Part shown: positions 10,917 through 23,196 of the stretch, piece by piece | Layout: every line of letters begins with the position of its first letter | Numbering within the stretch: position 1 is the stretch's first letter | DNA from: Paraphysomonas bandaiensis | Taxonomy: Eukaryota > Chrysophyceae | Direction: 5' to 3' | Assembly: GCA_965644295.1 (NCBI GenBank) | Contig: CBFFRP010000128.1 | Location: 1-64,000, forward strand | Length of the DNA stretch: 64,000 nucleotides | Translations under genes and position numbers: made by a program | Notes under the pieces: generated by a model | The model's database searches: none | What the model was told of the DNA's origin: nothing | Seen by the model: the letters and a program-made list of their open reading frames with translations, nothing else

Positions 10917-11071
10917 GCGAAAGTGGTTGCTCCCTGGTGCTTGCGGTGGCGCACAAGCAGCTAATGTAGCACCAAATAGTAGGATATCAGAGTTAAGTAC
11001 TAAGTAGTTAAAATTGTTTGCTAACATTAGTTCTTATATTTTACACGCCTATTGCTAATGATCAGATAATC
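10917..11071 (+). repeat. SINE-like dispersed repeat, copy C
   Basis: This copy keeps AAGTGGTTGC, CTGGTGCTTGCGG, GCGCACAAGCAGCT, AAATAGTAGGATAT and CGCCTATTGCTAATGATCAGATAATC, but has a diverged and shortened middle. The hairpin loop reads GTGG instead of GCGA. No flanking duplication is evident. From 11072 to 11300 I see no gene. Confidence 0.65.
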
Positions 11072-11300
11072 GCAACTGTTATAACTTAAATATATTAAAC
11101 TACTGCAAACTAACTCTGTAAAATATATGCGAGATATAGCTAGAATTACTTAAAGAAAAGTCTAAATACCTATTTTGCTATATATAGCAAACATCACATC
11201 ATATGACTAGAGTATCACATATCACGTATAAACCACGCATTGAACATTAAAATCTAGGTCCACCATCCTACTACATTGCATCCTACTACACATCCTCAAC

Positions 11301-14300
11301 TTATTTTGTTGGCGACACAGGATCAACAACTTTAGGGCGTGGAACTCGCGCGATTAAAGGAGCTGATTTAGAATGCAGCTCTGCTGGGGTTAGTTCATAG
11401 CGATCTGGAGCATATGCAGCCTGTACAATGGGTTACACGAAACACACTATTTGTGCAATACACTTACAACAGCGCGTTGACTCTTCTTTGCAGGAAAACC
11501 TTTCCGATGAATGGACCTTACACTTGACGTTTCCTCAAGATAAGTTGCACTAACTGGTGTGGGTTCTTTCTTCTTTCTCTTGCCCTGCTTTGAGTTTGCA
11601 CGGAAGGCAGATGATGCAGAATCATCGCCAAGATCTAAGTCCTCTGCTGCCTCCGGTGACACGCGAGAGCTACTCGGAGTGAACTCTGACAGACTGTTTC
11701 CTGCCATTGTCGAGTTCAAGAAACTCTCTATTTTCGAATGTGATGACTGAGGGACGCTGACTGGCATCCGAAAACCTCCCCGTAATACTTCCGGGCCAGC
11801 ACTGGAATTAGCGTTAATCGCAGGTAAGAATGGTGGTGGGTTTGTGTATCCGCTTTGGACCCTCACCGGACTTTTCTGACCGCATGATAGACATAGTCCC
11901 TTGTACGTTGCGTTTGCGCCTTTGGAATTCTCCTCGCGCTCAAGCATCAGAGCTTTCAGGCTCGACTTTATCTTCTTCGCCATTTGTGTTTTAAGTCTAG
12001 CTATTTCTTCCTCTTGCAACATTCTCAAGTCGCCAACTTCAACCATAACATCCTTGACAGTGTCCTCAATAGTTTCGACGACCTTTGTGTCAACTTTTCT
12101 GTCCAAAAATTTTACATCTGCTTTCTGTGCCATAAGCGCACGGACTGATTCAACGTCAATTTTACTGCGATTAAAGCTATCTAATCGATCCTGAAGCTCT
12201 CGAATATCAGCCTTAAGTTTATTTATTTCTGCCATATCTATAGGCGGTGGCCCTTGTTGTCTATTCCTACGTCCGCGCCCTGTGGGAGTATCTCTTCCAG
12301 GTGAGCCGTCACTGAAGTCGTCTGAGTGAAGCTGCCGGATCCTGTGTTTCATTTTTCCAGCCTGGTTCTTGCTGCCAGTGCTACTGTCATCATCTTCACC
12401 ATCTCGCCTTCTTAGCTTCCTATTCCCGGTATCTGAACTCGTCATCTGTTCAATTCGAGATCCTCGGCGTGAGTTATGAACCTCGGCTAATTCATTTGGA
12501 CGCGTCTTAGCTCCACGAACAGACTGCGGCTGTGCCACAGGTGTCTGACTGGGATTCTTCTTAGTTTGACCAAGGGCTGGCTGTCCAACTTGCCCGGTTG
12601 GCGTTGCGGTTCCCGATGAAGAAGCCACCGGAGGGCTAGAAAGTTGATTTCCCATTGGCTTAGTGGTTGTGCCACTCTCTTGATATTCCGCACTCCCCTG
12701 CGTTCTAACAGTAGGCGGTAATTGAGTACGAACTGATTCCTTTCGCTGAGGAATCTGTTCTTCAACTTTCTTCGGCGCACTGGAATCAATTTTCTGTTGT
12801 TGTTGTTGTAGTTGCGGTGATTGTTGTCTCGATACTTCAAGTGGAGAGCCATCAAACACATTATTCGATGTGGGTGATGGTGAAACTCCCACAGCATCTA
12901 GCGCCGCAAGGTCTGCTTCGAAAGAATCCATAGGCCGGAATACAGCATTTGAACTATTTCTGATCTCCTCTACAATTCCGGGCTCTTCATATGCCTCCTG
13001 GGTGTCATCGACAGGGTCGACATATCCCTCGTCATTCTCGTATTCATCATCATAGCCATCATCGAACACTTCATCGTTGCGATCCCAGTCGTTCATGTAC
13101 ATCTCTACGATGTCCTTGATCAACGGTTGAAGCTTAGATTCCATTTCAGCGGGGTCCCATGCCCCAGTCACCATGTTAGAGACTTGCTGAACTTGTTGGG
13201 AGCTACGGGGAGACACCTTCCCGCTTGATGGAGCATCAGTGGCTTTGACCACAGGCTGCATAATCTGATTCTCCTCCACGACATTCAGTCGCTCGTTGTG
13301 GTTTTCTACCTCAGACTGAAGAGTTTGAATAGATGTTGCCAGCGAACCCTGGCTCTCAGTGACTGCGGCAGCGGCCATGTCTTTGCATATTTCCTTCGCC
13401 TCTTCAGCGCTTACTTTGTTCTCGACATCACACTCGAGCTTCTCGAGCTTGTGAGAGACGCCACTGATACTTTTCATAGCTTTCATCATCCCTGAAAGTG
13501 ATACCCAGCGGTCAGACAATATCTGGTCATGGCGTTGTAGGCATTGCTTAGCATTAGCAATCTGCTCCCGCACCCCGTCAAGACCACCCTCCAAAACACT
13601 GTCAATCTTGGATATAACTTCCCTAGATTTGGTTCCAAGAATGGACTCAAGTTCGTTACGTAGGGCCTTCCCACTGGACGAAACAACCGACGCATCGCTT
13701 TCGACTAGTGCCACCATCTCTCTTAGAGTTCTCATTGAGGTGTCAACCTGCAAAAGCGCAGATATTGAGTCATTTGAACCTCCTGAATACAACTTAGAAT
13801 TAGTTTCCATTAGGTCTGCAACCTCTTTACTGATTCTCCTGGCATCACCCTCTAAAGAAGCAAATCCCACTACTATAGTAGAAAGTTTGTCTTTCAGTGA
13901 TGCATGTAAGCGGGACACATCATCATCACGCGCATCTTTCAAATCCTTGAGATCAGCAGCTATCTGGTTCGCTTGAGATGTGACAGCTTCTTCCACAGTG
14001 GTTTTGAGATCAGCGATTTCTGCGTTGAGACTTGCAATATTGGAATCAAGGGTCTGAAGATTTTCAATAGTCTTCCGCGAGAAATTGTTTTGTTGCTCCT
14101 CTAGTCTCCGCAATTCTTCCGTGAGTTTCAGATCAAGACTAGTGGTTAAGTCATTGGCATAGGTGCGGCACTCCAAGGGAATGAAAAACATACGCTGCTC
14201 CACTCTCTCAAGACGCTCTATAACAGAATCAGACTTATTCATTCGTGCCCGTGTAAAACCAATGCAGAGTTTTGTGACGCGCGCTTTTTGTACCACTCTG

Positions 14301-15278
14301 CGAAAGGCCCATTGCCAACGAGCCTTTGGTGTCATTTTCTGAACTTCGCTTCTTGTATCTACCTTGGGTTTTACCTCAGGGTCAGCTTCTTCAAGTGCCA
14401 AATCCAGGAGTTTTTGGGGAGCCGGCTTTTCAGGTGTCTTCTCCTTCTCTACGGCTTCTACTGCGGGCTTCTTTTCCACAGATAGTGTACTCTCGATAGG
14501 TGCACCATCCTCAGTCGGAAAGAGTAAAGGATCTTCAGACAAAAGGTCAAACATCAGTGCGAAGTATTTATCTGCATACCTTCAGGCTTCACATCAGCTT
14601 TTGGTCGAATTGCTGGGGTAGGTGGAACTGAAATAGGAGTTTCGCCAGTAGCTGTGCGTTTGATTTCCTTCATTCTCTGTTCCATGTCGTCTTCTTCTTC
14701 TCCCTCGTATCCCTAAAATGCCGGCCGCTTAATGCTATGCCAACTAGAATACGATATACGTTACCTGTATATTATACGAAAAGTTCTTAATTTGGCTTCT
14801 AGCATCCATGAGTTTCTCGAACAACAAGTCATTCTTCGCATTGAGTTGATCGATGTTGGCTTGTGCCCACCACATTATTTCTGCCTGTGCCTTTTTAAAT
14901 TCTTCATTGTTTTTCTCAATAGTTTCATTGAGAGTGACGATTTGTTGTTCTTGAGTTACGATCGTTTCCACTGTAATAAAAATCATAACTACCGCATATC
15001 ACTGCTAATGACGAGTGCTCATACCCATAGATCCAAATACAGCTTTAACATCAGTGGTGTCCGGCACATCCAGAGTGAACTACACACACATACATATATA
15101 CAGTCACAGTCCATCCGACATATGAGGATACACGTAACGTACATCAATCCCATCCTTCGCAAAGGAAAGACCCTGCGATCTGAGCCCCTGAACCTGAGGA
15201 TATGTTAGTATACACGACAAGAGATGAGCGGACGATTACTTTACTATTAAGACGATCCTGCGTCTGACTCTCAGCCAT
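11301..15278 (-). CDS. Large coiled-coil protein, possibly QRICH2/DUF4795-like
   Basis: Seven exons (15278-15240, 15193-15143, 15079-15025, 14970-14765, 14712-14580, 14532-11468, 11420-11301) give 1222 residues. Residues ~60-120 and ~190-470 are predicted coiled coil (heptads such as LRRLEEQQNN). An acidic stretch and a Gln/Ser/Pro-rich low-complexity region follow (~530-790). A second coiled coil (IRELQDRLDSF to KSSLKALMLE) is followed by a C-x2-C motif (GLCLSCGQK). The order 'coiled coil, then CLSC-type Cys pair, then disordered tail' recalls QRICH2/DUF4795 flagellar proteins; that assignment is inference. The long ORF's own first ATG (14554) lies inside an intron, so the start is 15278. 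The gene is head to tail with no neighbour closer than 2 kb upstream. Confidence 0.6.
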
Positions 15279-15377
15279 AACGATACACACAGACACTCAC
15301 CCTATAGGGAAATACTCTGTTTGATTAGTATAGAGGTACTTCAGGGTGAAGGTGTGAGGGGTTAAGATAGTGTGCCT

Positions 15378-15520
15378 GTGAGGTATGTATGTATGTATGT
15401 ATGTATATGTGGGATGACCTCAGCGGGTTACGGCCACTTCTATATCTAACTACACATACATATATATGCAGCAGTACATACACATATACACACACATACA
15501 TATATATATACATATGCTTA
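15378..15520. repeat. TATG/CATA simple repeats upstream of coiled-coil gene
   Basis: Short (TATG)n and (CATA)n tracts with GCAGCAGTACATAC at about 15470 lie just upstream of the coiled-coil gene's start. The rest of 15521-16569 is AT-rich and without a supported gene. Confidence 0.7.
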
Positions 15521-16569
15521 AGGTGAAACGACTACTACTGGACGGATAGGGTGTAGCCCGTAGAGTACCGGATATACTTGCAGCAGTAGCCCGCATATTG
15601 GAGTAAACGACGAACGTATATTTTTGTTCAAAGATGCCTCTAATATTGAGACAGCAATTATCTGTATTCCAGCCGTAGTTCTACTTCAGTAATATAGAGA
15701 ATTTTAAATTCAATTTATTTCCGAAAAGTGCCGATGCGCTGGAGGAGCTGCTGTGGATATACATACACGCATTAAGAGATGGTAAGTGGCTGAAAGCAAC
15801 ATATCTTTCAGAGTATCAATCCATCTCCTGTGTCTCCATCAATTCATAGTCATGATAGCAGTAGATACATGCATACATGTATGTATGTAATCTCATCATA
15901 TGAAATTCTCTGTCATTTTCCGTTAAAAAAAACACTCTCCGGAAAATTTTGTCCCATTTTTTTAGGACAAAAATTGAAATCCATGACACACGATAGTAAT
16001 CATCATGCAGATACTCACACTGTGTATGCAATAAAGACTCCGTGCAACTCATATCTCCTATTCAGATATGTTATCTGTATGGTTACTATGCAGTGCTGTG
16101 TATTCCCTCAATGGGAGAGTATCTCTCAGTAACTTGATGCGTGATTACTACATCGGCCTGGCGGCAATAGCATTGCCTGGTTTCTGTATCTGTCCCCATA
16201 TATGTGATTAAGATAATGAAGTATGGTCAAGAGGAATCTGAACACAGTACAATCATGTACATGTACCGCTGGCTGTTCTCAATGGCATATGTCACAGGTC
16301 TGCTGCAAGCGGCACTGCTATACATTTGATGGGTGACGTCTGTGGCTTTGGTAATGCATGTGCTGCGAACATGAGTGGAAATGCCGCATAATATCAACTA
16401 AGATACATCCACAGTGATAAGCCCACAGCAGGACAGTAATATGACACATACAGCGTCCATTGACTACACTGCGCGGCTGCTGCGTCTACTCTTCAATTCT
16501 TGTATTGTTTTTAGTGTACAAACAAAAGATGCAGACATGTCACGTTGAATATATGTCATTTTTTACAAC

Positions 16570-17137
16570 GACATCTTGTAGCGGGTACGAATTGGTTTGG
16601 CTGGCTTAATTATATAGCATCTTAAGATGTTTAGCTACTGCTCTAAAATTTGTTACAAACCCATTATCTGTTACAATAAAAGCTTGGAGGTATATGTCCA
16701 GTCAATTTATCATTTTATTAATCATAGTTATGTGACAGTATGAGAGTCAGTATTCACTTTAACCTCAGCACACAAGAGTAATATATCATGTCAAAGATCG
16801 TTGGCAAAGAACAAACTGTGCACCTCGACAACGGTCGACATATAACTGATAACTGATTGCAAATATTAACGACTTCGAAATATTCAAGTGTAGTAGTATA
16901 AGTGACGTTGTTGTGCATCTGTTAGGGACCACCATAAAAGGAACCGTAGTGTGTGTGTGCAAGAATACACTCATACAGCTGTAATAGAGTAATAGAATTC
17001 AAGACTATTAATAGGCAATAATTTCCAATTAGTTGCAGTGCCAATAATTGGATGCTTGGTTAATAATTGCAACTATTATTGTTGAATTCCTGTCATTAAT
17101 TAATTGTCAACTAATTGTTACGTATTACGTAAGCCTG
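16570..17137. mobile_element. hAT-like remnant
   Basis: The right end is clear: AACTAATTGTTACGTATTACGTAAGCCTG, inverted relative to the hAT ends at 24478-25592. The core 16770-16990 (CAAGAGTAATATATCATG, AAAGATCGTTGGCAAAGAAC) matches 25240-25390 in reverse and 9250-9480 directly. GGCTGGCTTAATTATATAGCATCTT near 16600 matches the inner left part of the 25-kb element. The left boundary and the target duplication are not recognisable. No transposase is readable. Confidence 0.5.
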
Positions 17138-17288
17138 ATATATTTTATGATAATTAGTTATGGAAACAATAGGGGTTAGTTTTATTGTGTAAGACACTCC
17201 CATTGGAGTTCTAATAGAAGTTGTCATTATACTAGAACGCTGCTAAGTATCAACACTTGATAGTAAACATACACGATACTCTACGTAA

Positions 17289-19067
17289 TTACTCGATTGT
17301 AGTTACTTTCTTTAAACTGATTTGCTCTAAAATATACTCTACAGTCTCACGATGTCTTTCATTTTTTAGCTCTCTATGATGATCCAAAGCCATGAGAGAT
17401 TTCTTAGCCTGCACTTCTGAGAGCTCATAATCCTTTGCCAGAAACGCCGCCACTGCGTAATTCAGTCGAATCTCCATTACAACGTGATGCATGGGTCCCA
17501 GATGGGTAGCAGCAATATCAACGGATTGATTAAACAACTTCAAACTTTCAGTGAAATTTCCTATGGCGGCCAACGACGACGCCAATAGAGACATTACATT
17601 GACCGTCATGTGCTCGCCACTGGTGGTCGATATTGCTGTGAGCATGTCAAGGCTAATCGTAAGGTATTTCACAGCAAGATCAGGCTTTCCAGCATCGTAA
17701 GCAATCATTCCTACGTCTTTATACAGGCTTGCCTGCATCTGATTAATAATATCAGTTTGATTCGGATTAGAGATGTTTCGCATTTCTTCAAGAATATCCA
17801 TAACCTCCTCCGCAGCGCGTAAACGGTCTTTAATCGACTGGCCAACAACAGCACTAACAACAGCTCGACCAACACCTACAGCGCAACGTAACATCTCAGG
17901 CCAGTAGGGAAGGATACGACCGGTTTCATTCCTGTGAGTTATTGCTAGGTATCTATGCTGGTTCACGTTTAAAAGTACTGTCTCAAATGTCTTCTTACGA
18001 ATATCCAGTGCCTGCAAGATGATATTCAATTTTTCTGCTTCATTGCTCTGTTCAGCCTGGAACTCGAGGGCTTCGGAATAGTGTTTAGCTGCATTTGAGA
18101 GGAGACTGCAATCCTGCAAAGAATTTCCACCGGATGATGCCTTGACTGAATACAACTCATACAGTTGATCAAATTCTTCAGAGTATATCTTAAATGATAA
18201 CTGCTGCATGACGTCAACTGAGAGGCCTAATTGGTGAGGCAATTGCAAAGGACATTCTGCGCTCTCCTGTGGGCATTGCTGGGAACTGATATCTTCACAT
18301 AGAGTAGAAAGGGCTCGGGCAAAAACACTCTCGCGAAACATCTGACTTTCCCCCATGAGGTGGAGAACAGGATTGTGCGGGAGCAACTTTGACTTTGCTG
18401 GTGGGTCGGAATTAATGGCATCGGGAGGCAAAACGACAATTCGATCCTGAATAGAATCTTCCATCGCTCGATGACGAGTATATATCTTGTCAAATCTCTC
18501 TTGATCACTTTGCATTCTACGATCCATCGGAGATCCCCACCACTCCCTCATAAACTCTTTCGTCCATTCTGTTTGTCGTGCAATGATAGTGCCTGTATTC
18601 ACTAGTGTTTTACTGCCTGCACTCTCAGCAGATATGATTATATCAGCATGCGGATAACTCTCTAATAGAGACTCTATCTTAAAATTCATATCTATAAATA
18701 TGGCATCTGCATCGATCCACATGACCGCATGATAACTATGAGCCCATGACTCCAATGCCTGTGATATGATATGAACCTTATTCCATCGTGCATCATGAGA
18801 GTCCCCATTGAATGAGTCAGGCGTGAGGACCCGATAAGAGTATCTGTTAAGGAGTGCATATATTTCATTTATCACAGAGGAGTATTGTGAATAGCCGGAT
18901 ATGTCAGGTGTGGTGTATGACACTATGCCGATAGTGTGATGAGAGGGATGCGTGTGTGGATAGAGAGGAGGGAGACATCTGCTGCTGGTGATGTCATGGG
19001 AGATACAGAGGATAGAGAGATGAGATAGAGAGATAATGAGGAGGAGGAAGAGGATGGGAGATTGCAT
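17289..19067 (-). CDS. Secretory-pathway glycosyltransferase with C-terminal TPR-like region
   Basis: A single-exon protein of 592 residues with an N-terminal hydrophobic signal/anchor (residues 2-22). Residues ~45-270 resemble GT34/GMA12-type nucleotide-sugar transferases: the core motif is MWIDADAIF (DxD at 120-122), preceded by W-N-K-V and followed by NTGTIIARQTEWTKEFMREWW and a QSDQERF motif. The DxD would bind Mn2+ and the sugar nucleotide in the ER/Golgi lumen. The C-terminal half (~280-590) is helical with tetratricopeptide-like units (DVGMIAYDAGKPDLAVKYL, SLLASSLAAIGNFTESLKLF). GT plus TPR in one secretory protein is unusual. Donor and acceptor sugars cannot be told. Confidence 0.7.
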   Translation of the reverse strand: MQSPILFLLLIISLSHLSILCISHDITSSRCLPPLYPHTHPSHHTIGIVSYTTPDISGYSQYSSVINEIYALLNRYSYRVLTPDSFNGDSHDARWNKVHIISQALESWAHSYHAVMWIDADAIFIDMNFKIESLLESYPHADIIISAESAGSKTLVNTGTIIARQTEWTKEFMREWWGSPMDRRMQSDQERFDKIYTRHRAMEDSIQDRIVVLPPDAINSDPPAKSKLLPHNPVLHLMGESQMFRESVFARALSTLCEDISSQQCPQESAECPLQLPHQLGLSVDVMQQLSFKIYSEEFDQLYELYSVKASSGGNSLQDCSLLSNAAKHYSEALEFQAEQSNEAEKLNIILQALDIRKKTFETVLLNVNQHRYLAITHRNETGRILPYWPEMLRCAVGVGRAVVSAVVGQSIKDRLRAAEEVMDILEEMRNISNPNQTDIINQMQASLYKDVGMIAYDAGKPDLAVKYLTISLDMLTAISTTSGEHMTVNVMSLLASSLAAIGNFTESLKLFNQSVDIAATHLGPMHHVVMEIRLNYAVAAFLAKDYELSEVQAKKSLMALDHHRELKNERHRETVEYILEQISLKKVTTIE

Positions 19068-19235
19068 TTGATGGAGTGTGGGGAGTATATGAGGTGATAG
19101 AGATGGTCAGGACATGAACATGTGCTCCTGTCTATGTCTATGCATGTACACGTACAGCAGTATATACTCCTGCTGCTGTAGGTTCCTGGAGACTACGACG
19201 TACATACGTACACGTATGATTGGATTAATAAAATA

Positions 19236-19665
19236 TTGGGGATTTGTTTGGTTCTTAAACAATAATTAGGGATTTGTTTGGTTTTTATATAATAGTTGGG
19301 GATTTGTTTGGTTTTTATATAATAATTAGGGATTTGTTTGGTTTTATGTAATAATTGGGGATTTGTTTGGTTTTTATATAATAATTGGGGATTTGTTTGG
19401 TTTTATATAATAATTGGGGATTTGTTTGGTTTTATATAATAATTGGGGATTTGTTTGGTTTTTATATAATAATTGGGGATTTGTTTGGTTTTTATATAAT
19501 AATTGGGGATTTGTTTGGTTTTTATATAATAATTGGGGATTTGTTTGGTTTTATATAATAATTGGGGATTTGTTTGGTTTTTATATAATAATTGGGGATT
19601 TGTTTGGTTTTATATAATAATTGGGGATTTGTTTGGTTTTATATAATAATTGGGGATTTATTTAT
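19236..19665. repeat. Tandem array of 29-32-bp AT-rich units
   Basis: About 14 copies of GGGGATTTGTTTGG followed by TTTTATATAATAATT, nearly identical and in one direction, plus a degenerate final unit. The array lies between two divergent glycosyltransferase-like genes (starts at 19067 minus and 19826 plus). A 67-codon ORF through it is a by-product of the repeat. Confidence 0.95.
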
Positions 19666-19825
19666 TTTGTAGGTGTTATTTTACATGTTTTGTCTGGTTA
19701 TTCGAATCTTAAGTATGCTTGTAGCGAGCAGTGTCCGTATAAGGAGATTACCACAAGAACAGAGAGATGTACAGATGACCACTGCAGATACCATTGATAG
19801 GTTGATTATACGGGTGATGTGCTGA

Positions 19826-21114
19826 ATGACTCGAGCTGGTGTGAGGATCATCCTATCTCTTCTAGTGGGCGTGTATATAGGCACCATCATACGCATACAC
19901 TCACCTGTCATATATACCTACCCTATAGACAACACACTCCCTGATAATACACACGCCTCTCATGACACAGTCTCTCATGACAATACCATCCGCATCGCCA
20001 ATAAGACTCACGGCTATAGTTATGATGCACAGACTGTGAGTGAGCCTGAAGGGCATCGACTGCTCTTTATGGCTCCTGTATATGGAATGACGCAGTTTAT
20101 TTTTCTTCAAAAGACGCTTGATTGCATGCTTGATATATGCAACATGGGGTGGAATGTTACTGTCATGCTTCAAGCAGCGAAGGGATTTAGCCAGAACCAC
20201 GGCCGATACATTGAAATTAAGAATAGAGCTTATTGTCATAGAGCTAGGAGTTTCATACCCATATATGTTGATGTGTTCAGTGATAACATTGGTTTTGGTT
20301 TGAATAAGCAGCACCGATCGGTCATGACAAAACATTTATATGACTTTGACTACTTTGTGTTTGCCGAAGAGGATATGCTCTTAAGTGCCAGTCATTTACA
20401 AGCATATATTCAAGCGGAGCATAGGCTCCGCAAAGCTATGCCTTCTCAGTGGTTGCAGTATACAATTGGTTTCTTGAGGTGATAGACTTATTGGATATGA
20501 CGCGATAATTTGGTAATACTAATACGTGTAGATATGAAGAAAGCGTGGGTGGTGATTCTGAACGAGTAACTTGGGAGTACAGACCACACATGGTCCATGT
20601 TGTTGATGTGGATCCAGGTCTTGGAAAGTATATTGTCACCAATAATTTAAATCAGGCGATTTTCATTTTTTCTCAAGAGCAAGTAGTAGATCTGCAGCGA
20701 CGATGTCATTTTCTAACGGATATTGGTAGAAACGCCTTCTACAATGAACTCAGGTGGGCATTGGATCAAAACTGGAGGTTTCTCGCTGTGGGGGTATCGG
20801 AATGGTCATCCTCATTTCAGCATGTCCTACAGTGTGGTTTACGGAGAGTAATTCCTGTTGATCATTTCCAATCACATATGATATTGCATTCCTCGAACAA
20901 AGCACAAAACCGGAGACCCCGCAGTGAACTTCTTAACATGAGAGACTGGATGTTGTTAATTCGAAATAAAAGTAAAACCCCGCTCACAGTAGAGGAGGCA
21001 TATGAGGTGATACACGAGCAATATAATATGCATTTAATGCGTCCAGAAAAATATATTGGGAAGTCATTATTCTCATGGAATGTGTCTGAGCGCGCGAAAA
21101 GTAGCATTCATTAA
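19826..21114 (+). CDS. Type II membrane glycosyltransferase-like protein (two exons)
   Basis: Exons 19826-20478 and 20532-21114 (53-bp intron) give 411 residues. A short cytoplasmic N-terminus precedes one membrane anchor (IILSLLVGVYIGTIIRI), which is typical of Golgi type II enzymes. The luminal part has LLFMAPVYGM, then YFVFAEEDMLLSASHLQAY, where E-E-D could replace a DxD metal site, and a later WRFLAVGVSEW-SSFQHVL segment. The pattern suggests a nucleotide-sugar transferase, but I cannot name the family. It is divergent from the GT gene at 17289-19067, so co-expression is possible. Confidence 0.6.
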
Positions 21115-21422
21115 ATTCAGAGCCTTAGTGTATATATTCTGTAACTTGAATGTACTGGGGAATTTAGAATTGATTACTATGTATATTTAGCCTGTACTAG
21201 CTTAATATAAAGCATAGATTAGTATTACAGTATCGATAAATCCAGTTCACAATTTAAAAAAATAATAGTATAGCTCTTGAAAAAAGCGTCAGATCGATCC
21301 GAAAATAGAATCACAACATCAAACAGAAGAAGAAACCGTGATATTCAAGCGAAAGTCGAATAGTGTAGCAAACGAAATAATAAAACTCTTTGAAACTTAA
21401 TATATATCAATATGTTTACATT

Positions 21423-22684
21423 TTAAACGCCCTGCTTCTTTTCACGAGGGTCTTTTACATGCCGTGCATATATATCACGAATGAAGTCGGGCCCCAAACC
21501 ACAACAACCGCCTAAAAAACAATAATTCTCACTGTATGATTCTTCATCTTCAATAATATACTCACCAACGTATGTGGCACCTTTGTCAATAAATTTTGCC
21601 ACCCAATCCGAATATCCAGTGCCCTGTTCAGTCGCCACCAGGTCCTGGCGTGTTGAGAATTGGCACTCAGACCATGACTTTTCTTCGTCTTTCATCACCC
21701 AATCTTCTCCTTTGTCACATCCATTTGCATAAGCAACAAGACCCACTCTCGCTGCTTGAAGTTCTCGAACCAGAGCCTTGTCTCCATGGACAGACGTCAG
21801 ACAATCCAAGATATTTTCTGGGGGGGCGCAGTTGAATCCCACAGCCTCCAAAAGAACACCTCTCTCTGAACTCCACCGCAAGAGATCTCGTACAACACTG
21901 GCACCAGAGCTAGTTTGAATAGCCATGTCTTCGTTCATCAGTGTACCCTCCAGACAAACCACTATGGGCAGGCACAGATCGCGACATGCAGACATGGCAA
22001 CCTTTGCTTCCTGGAGAGATGTCAAAGTTTCACAGAGAATAGTATCCACCCCTCCTTCCTTGAGGGATCGGGCAAGTAGGCGATAATAGTTGCATATTTT
22101 ATCAACTCCTTCACTAGCAAAGAAAGCAGCTGTTTCTCTGGGCCGGTGTGACTCAACAAGAGGTGGGAGGGAGCCGAATATACGCACAGAGGTACCTGGT
22201 GATTGAAAAGCAGGGTCTGCCTCTGCTTCAGTTCTTGACCTCACTGCAAGCTGTGCAGAGAGTTTGGCATCATTAGCCATTTTAACAATCCATCCATCAA
22301 CAAATCCTTCAGATTCCAGTCCAAACCAATCGTTCCATCCACCTTCTCCATTGTCACATTTAACAGGCGGAAGTGATGCAAAGGCCGATTTGTAGTAATT
22401 TGGCTGTACTCCATAGCTGTTAGTAGTAATGACAGTACTCCCTGCATACAGATATGCTTTATGCGTATCGACCAATAGAGTCTGTTTAGCGGGACTCTGA
22501 AGAGCACTGGCGGACCAGATCTTAGAAAACATGTCGTCACTAGGCAATCCTACCATAGTGAGTTGCCATCCGGTGCTTCCGTCCATCAGAGTAATGCTCT
22601 GTGTGTATATATAATGAATGATTCATAAGATAAGAGAGTTACCTTATAGGGGTGATTCCTTCCGATAGATGATGACATGGACAT
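21423..22684 (-). CDS. Homocysteine S-methyltransferase family protein
   Basis: Exons 22684-22643 and 22598-21423 (44-bp intron) give 405 residues. The N-terminus reads ITLMDGSTGWQL, matching the conserved 'LDGGxGxxL' start. The zinc-site cysteines are present: GFNCAPP at about residue 270 and GGCCGLGPDFI near the end. ILCETLTSLQEAKVA is the usual mid-barrel motif. These enzymes transfer a methyl group from S-methylmethionine or a related donor to homocysteine, giving methionine, in the cytosol. The protein is somewhat longer than plant and bacterial HMT/MmuM (~310-350). The exact methyl donor is not deducible. Confidence 0.9.
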
Positions 22685-23196
22685 CCTTAGCAGTCACAGT
22701 GGATTCGAATTAGTTCGATGTATATACCGCAGACTCTCTAATGGTTATATATGAGTGGATTCATAGATAGCATGTAGAGTAATGAGCACAGGAGTGGATC
22801 CGTATGGTATGGTATGGTATCCTACATATGCATGATGTAATGACCAGGAAAAGAATCATCGGAATGAAGTGTCAAGTCAAAAGAACTACGAAGTAGACTA
22901 CGGACCGTCACCGGGGAGAGATCCGTTTAATAGCCGTGTATTGTCATCATTCTTAAGGTTTTTAACACTAAAATCCATTAAAACCATAGAAATTTAGTGA
23001 TCTGATATAAAATACCTGTTTTTCCAGAGCCTTCATGGAACAATTGATCACACGTGTTTGTCCATATATAACATGACCGAGTGAGAGCAGGAGCATACAG
23101 GAACTAGTAGCAGTCAGTATCTATTGCTATAGTCTTACAAGATCATCAGATAGTGGTGTAGATAGCACCTCTATCCCCATTCAACACCTCCTTCTT

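Noticed and set aside
11559-14621. Several 60-120-codon + strand ORFs over the coiled-coil gene
   Set aside because: Antisense shadows of the conserved minus-strand coding sequence.
19414-19617. ORF with NNWGFVWFLY repeats
   Set aside because: Product of the 29-32-bp tandem array; the frame changes with unit length and no gene context exists.
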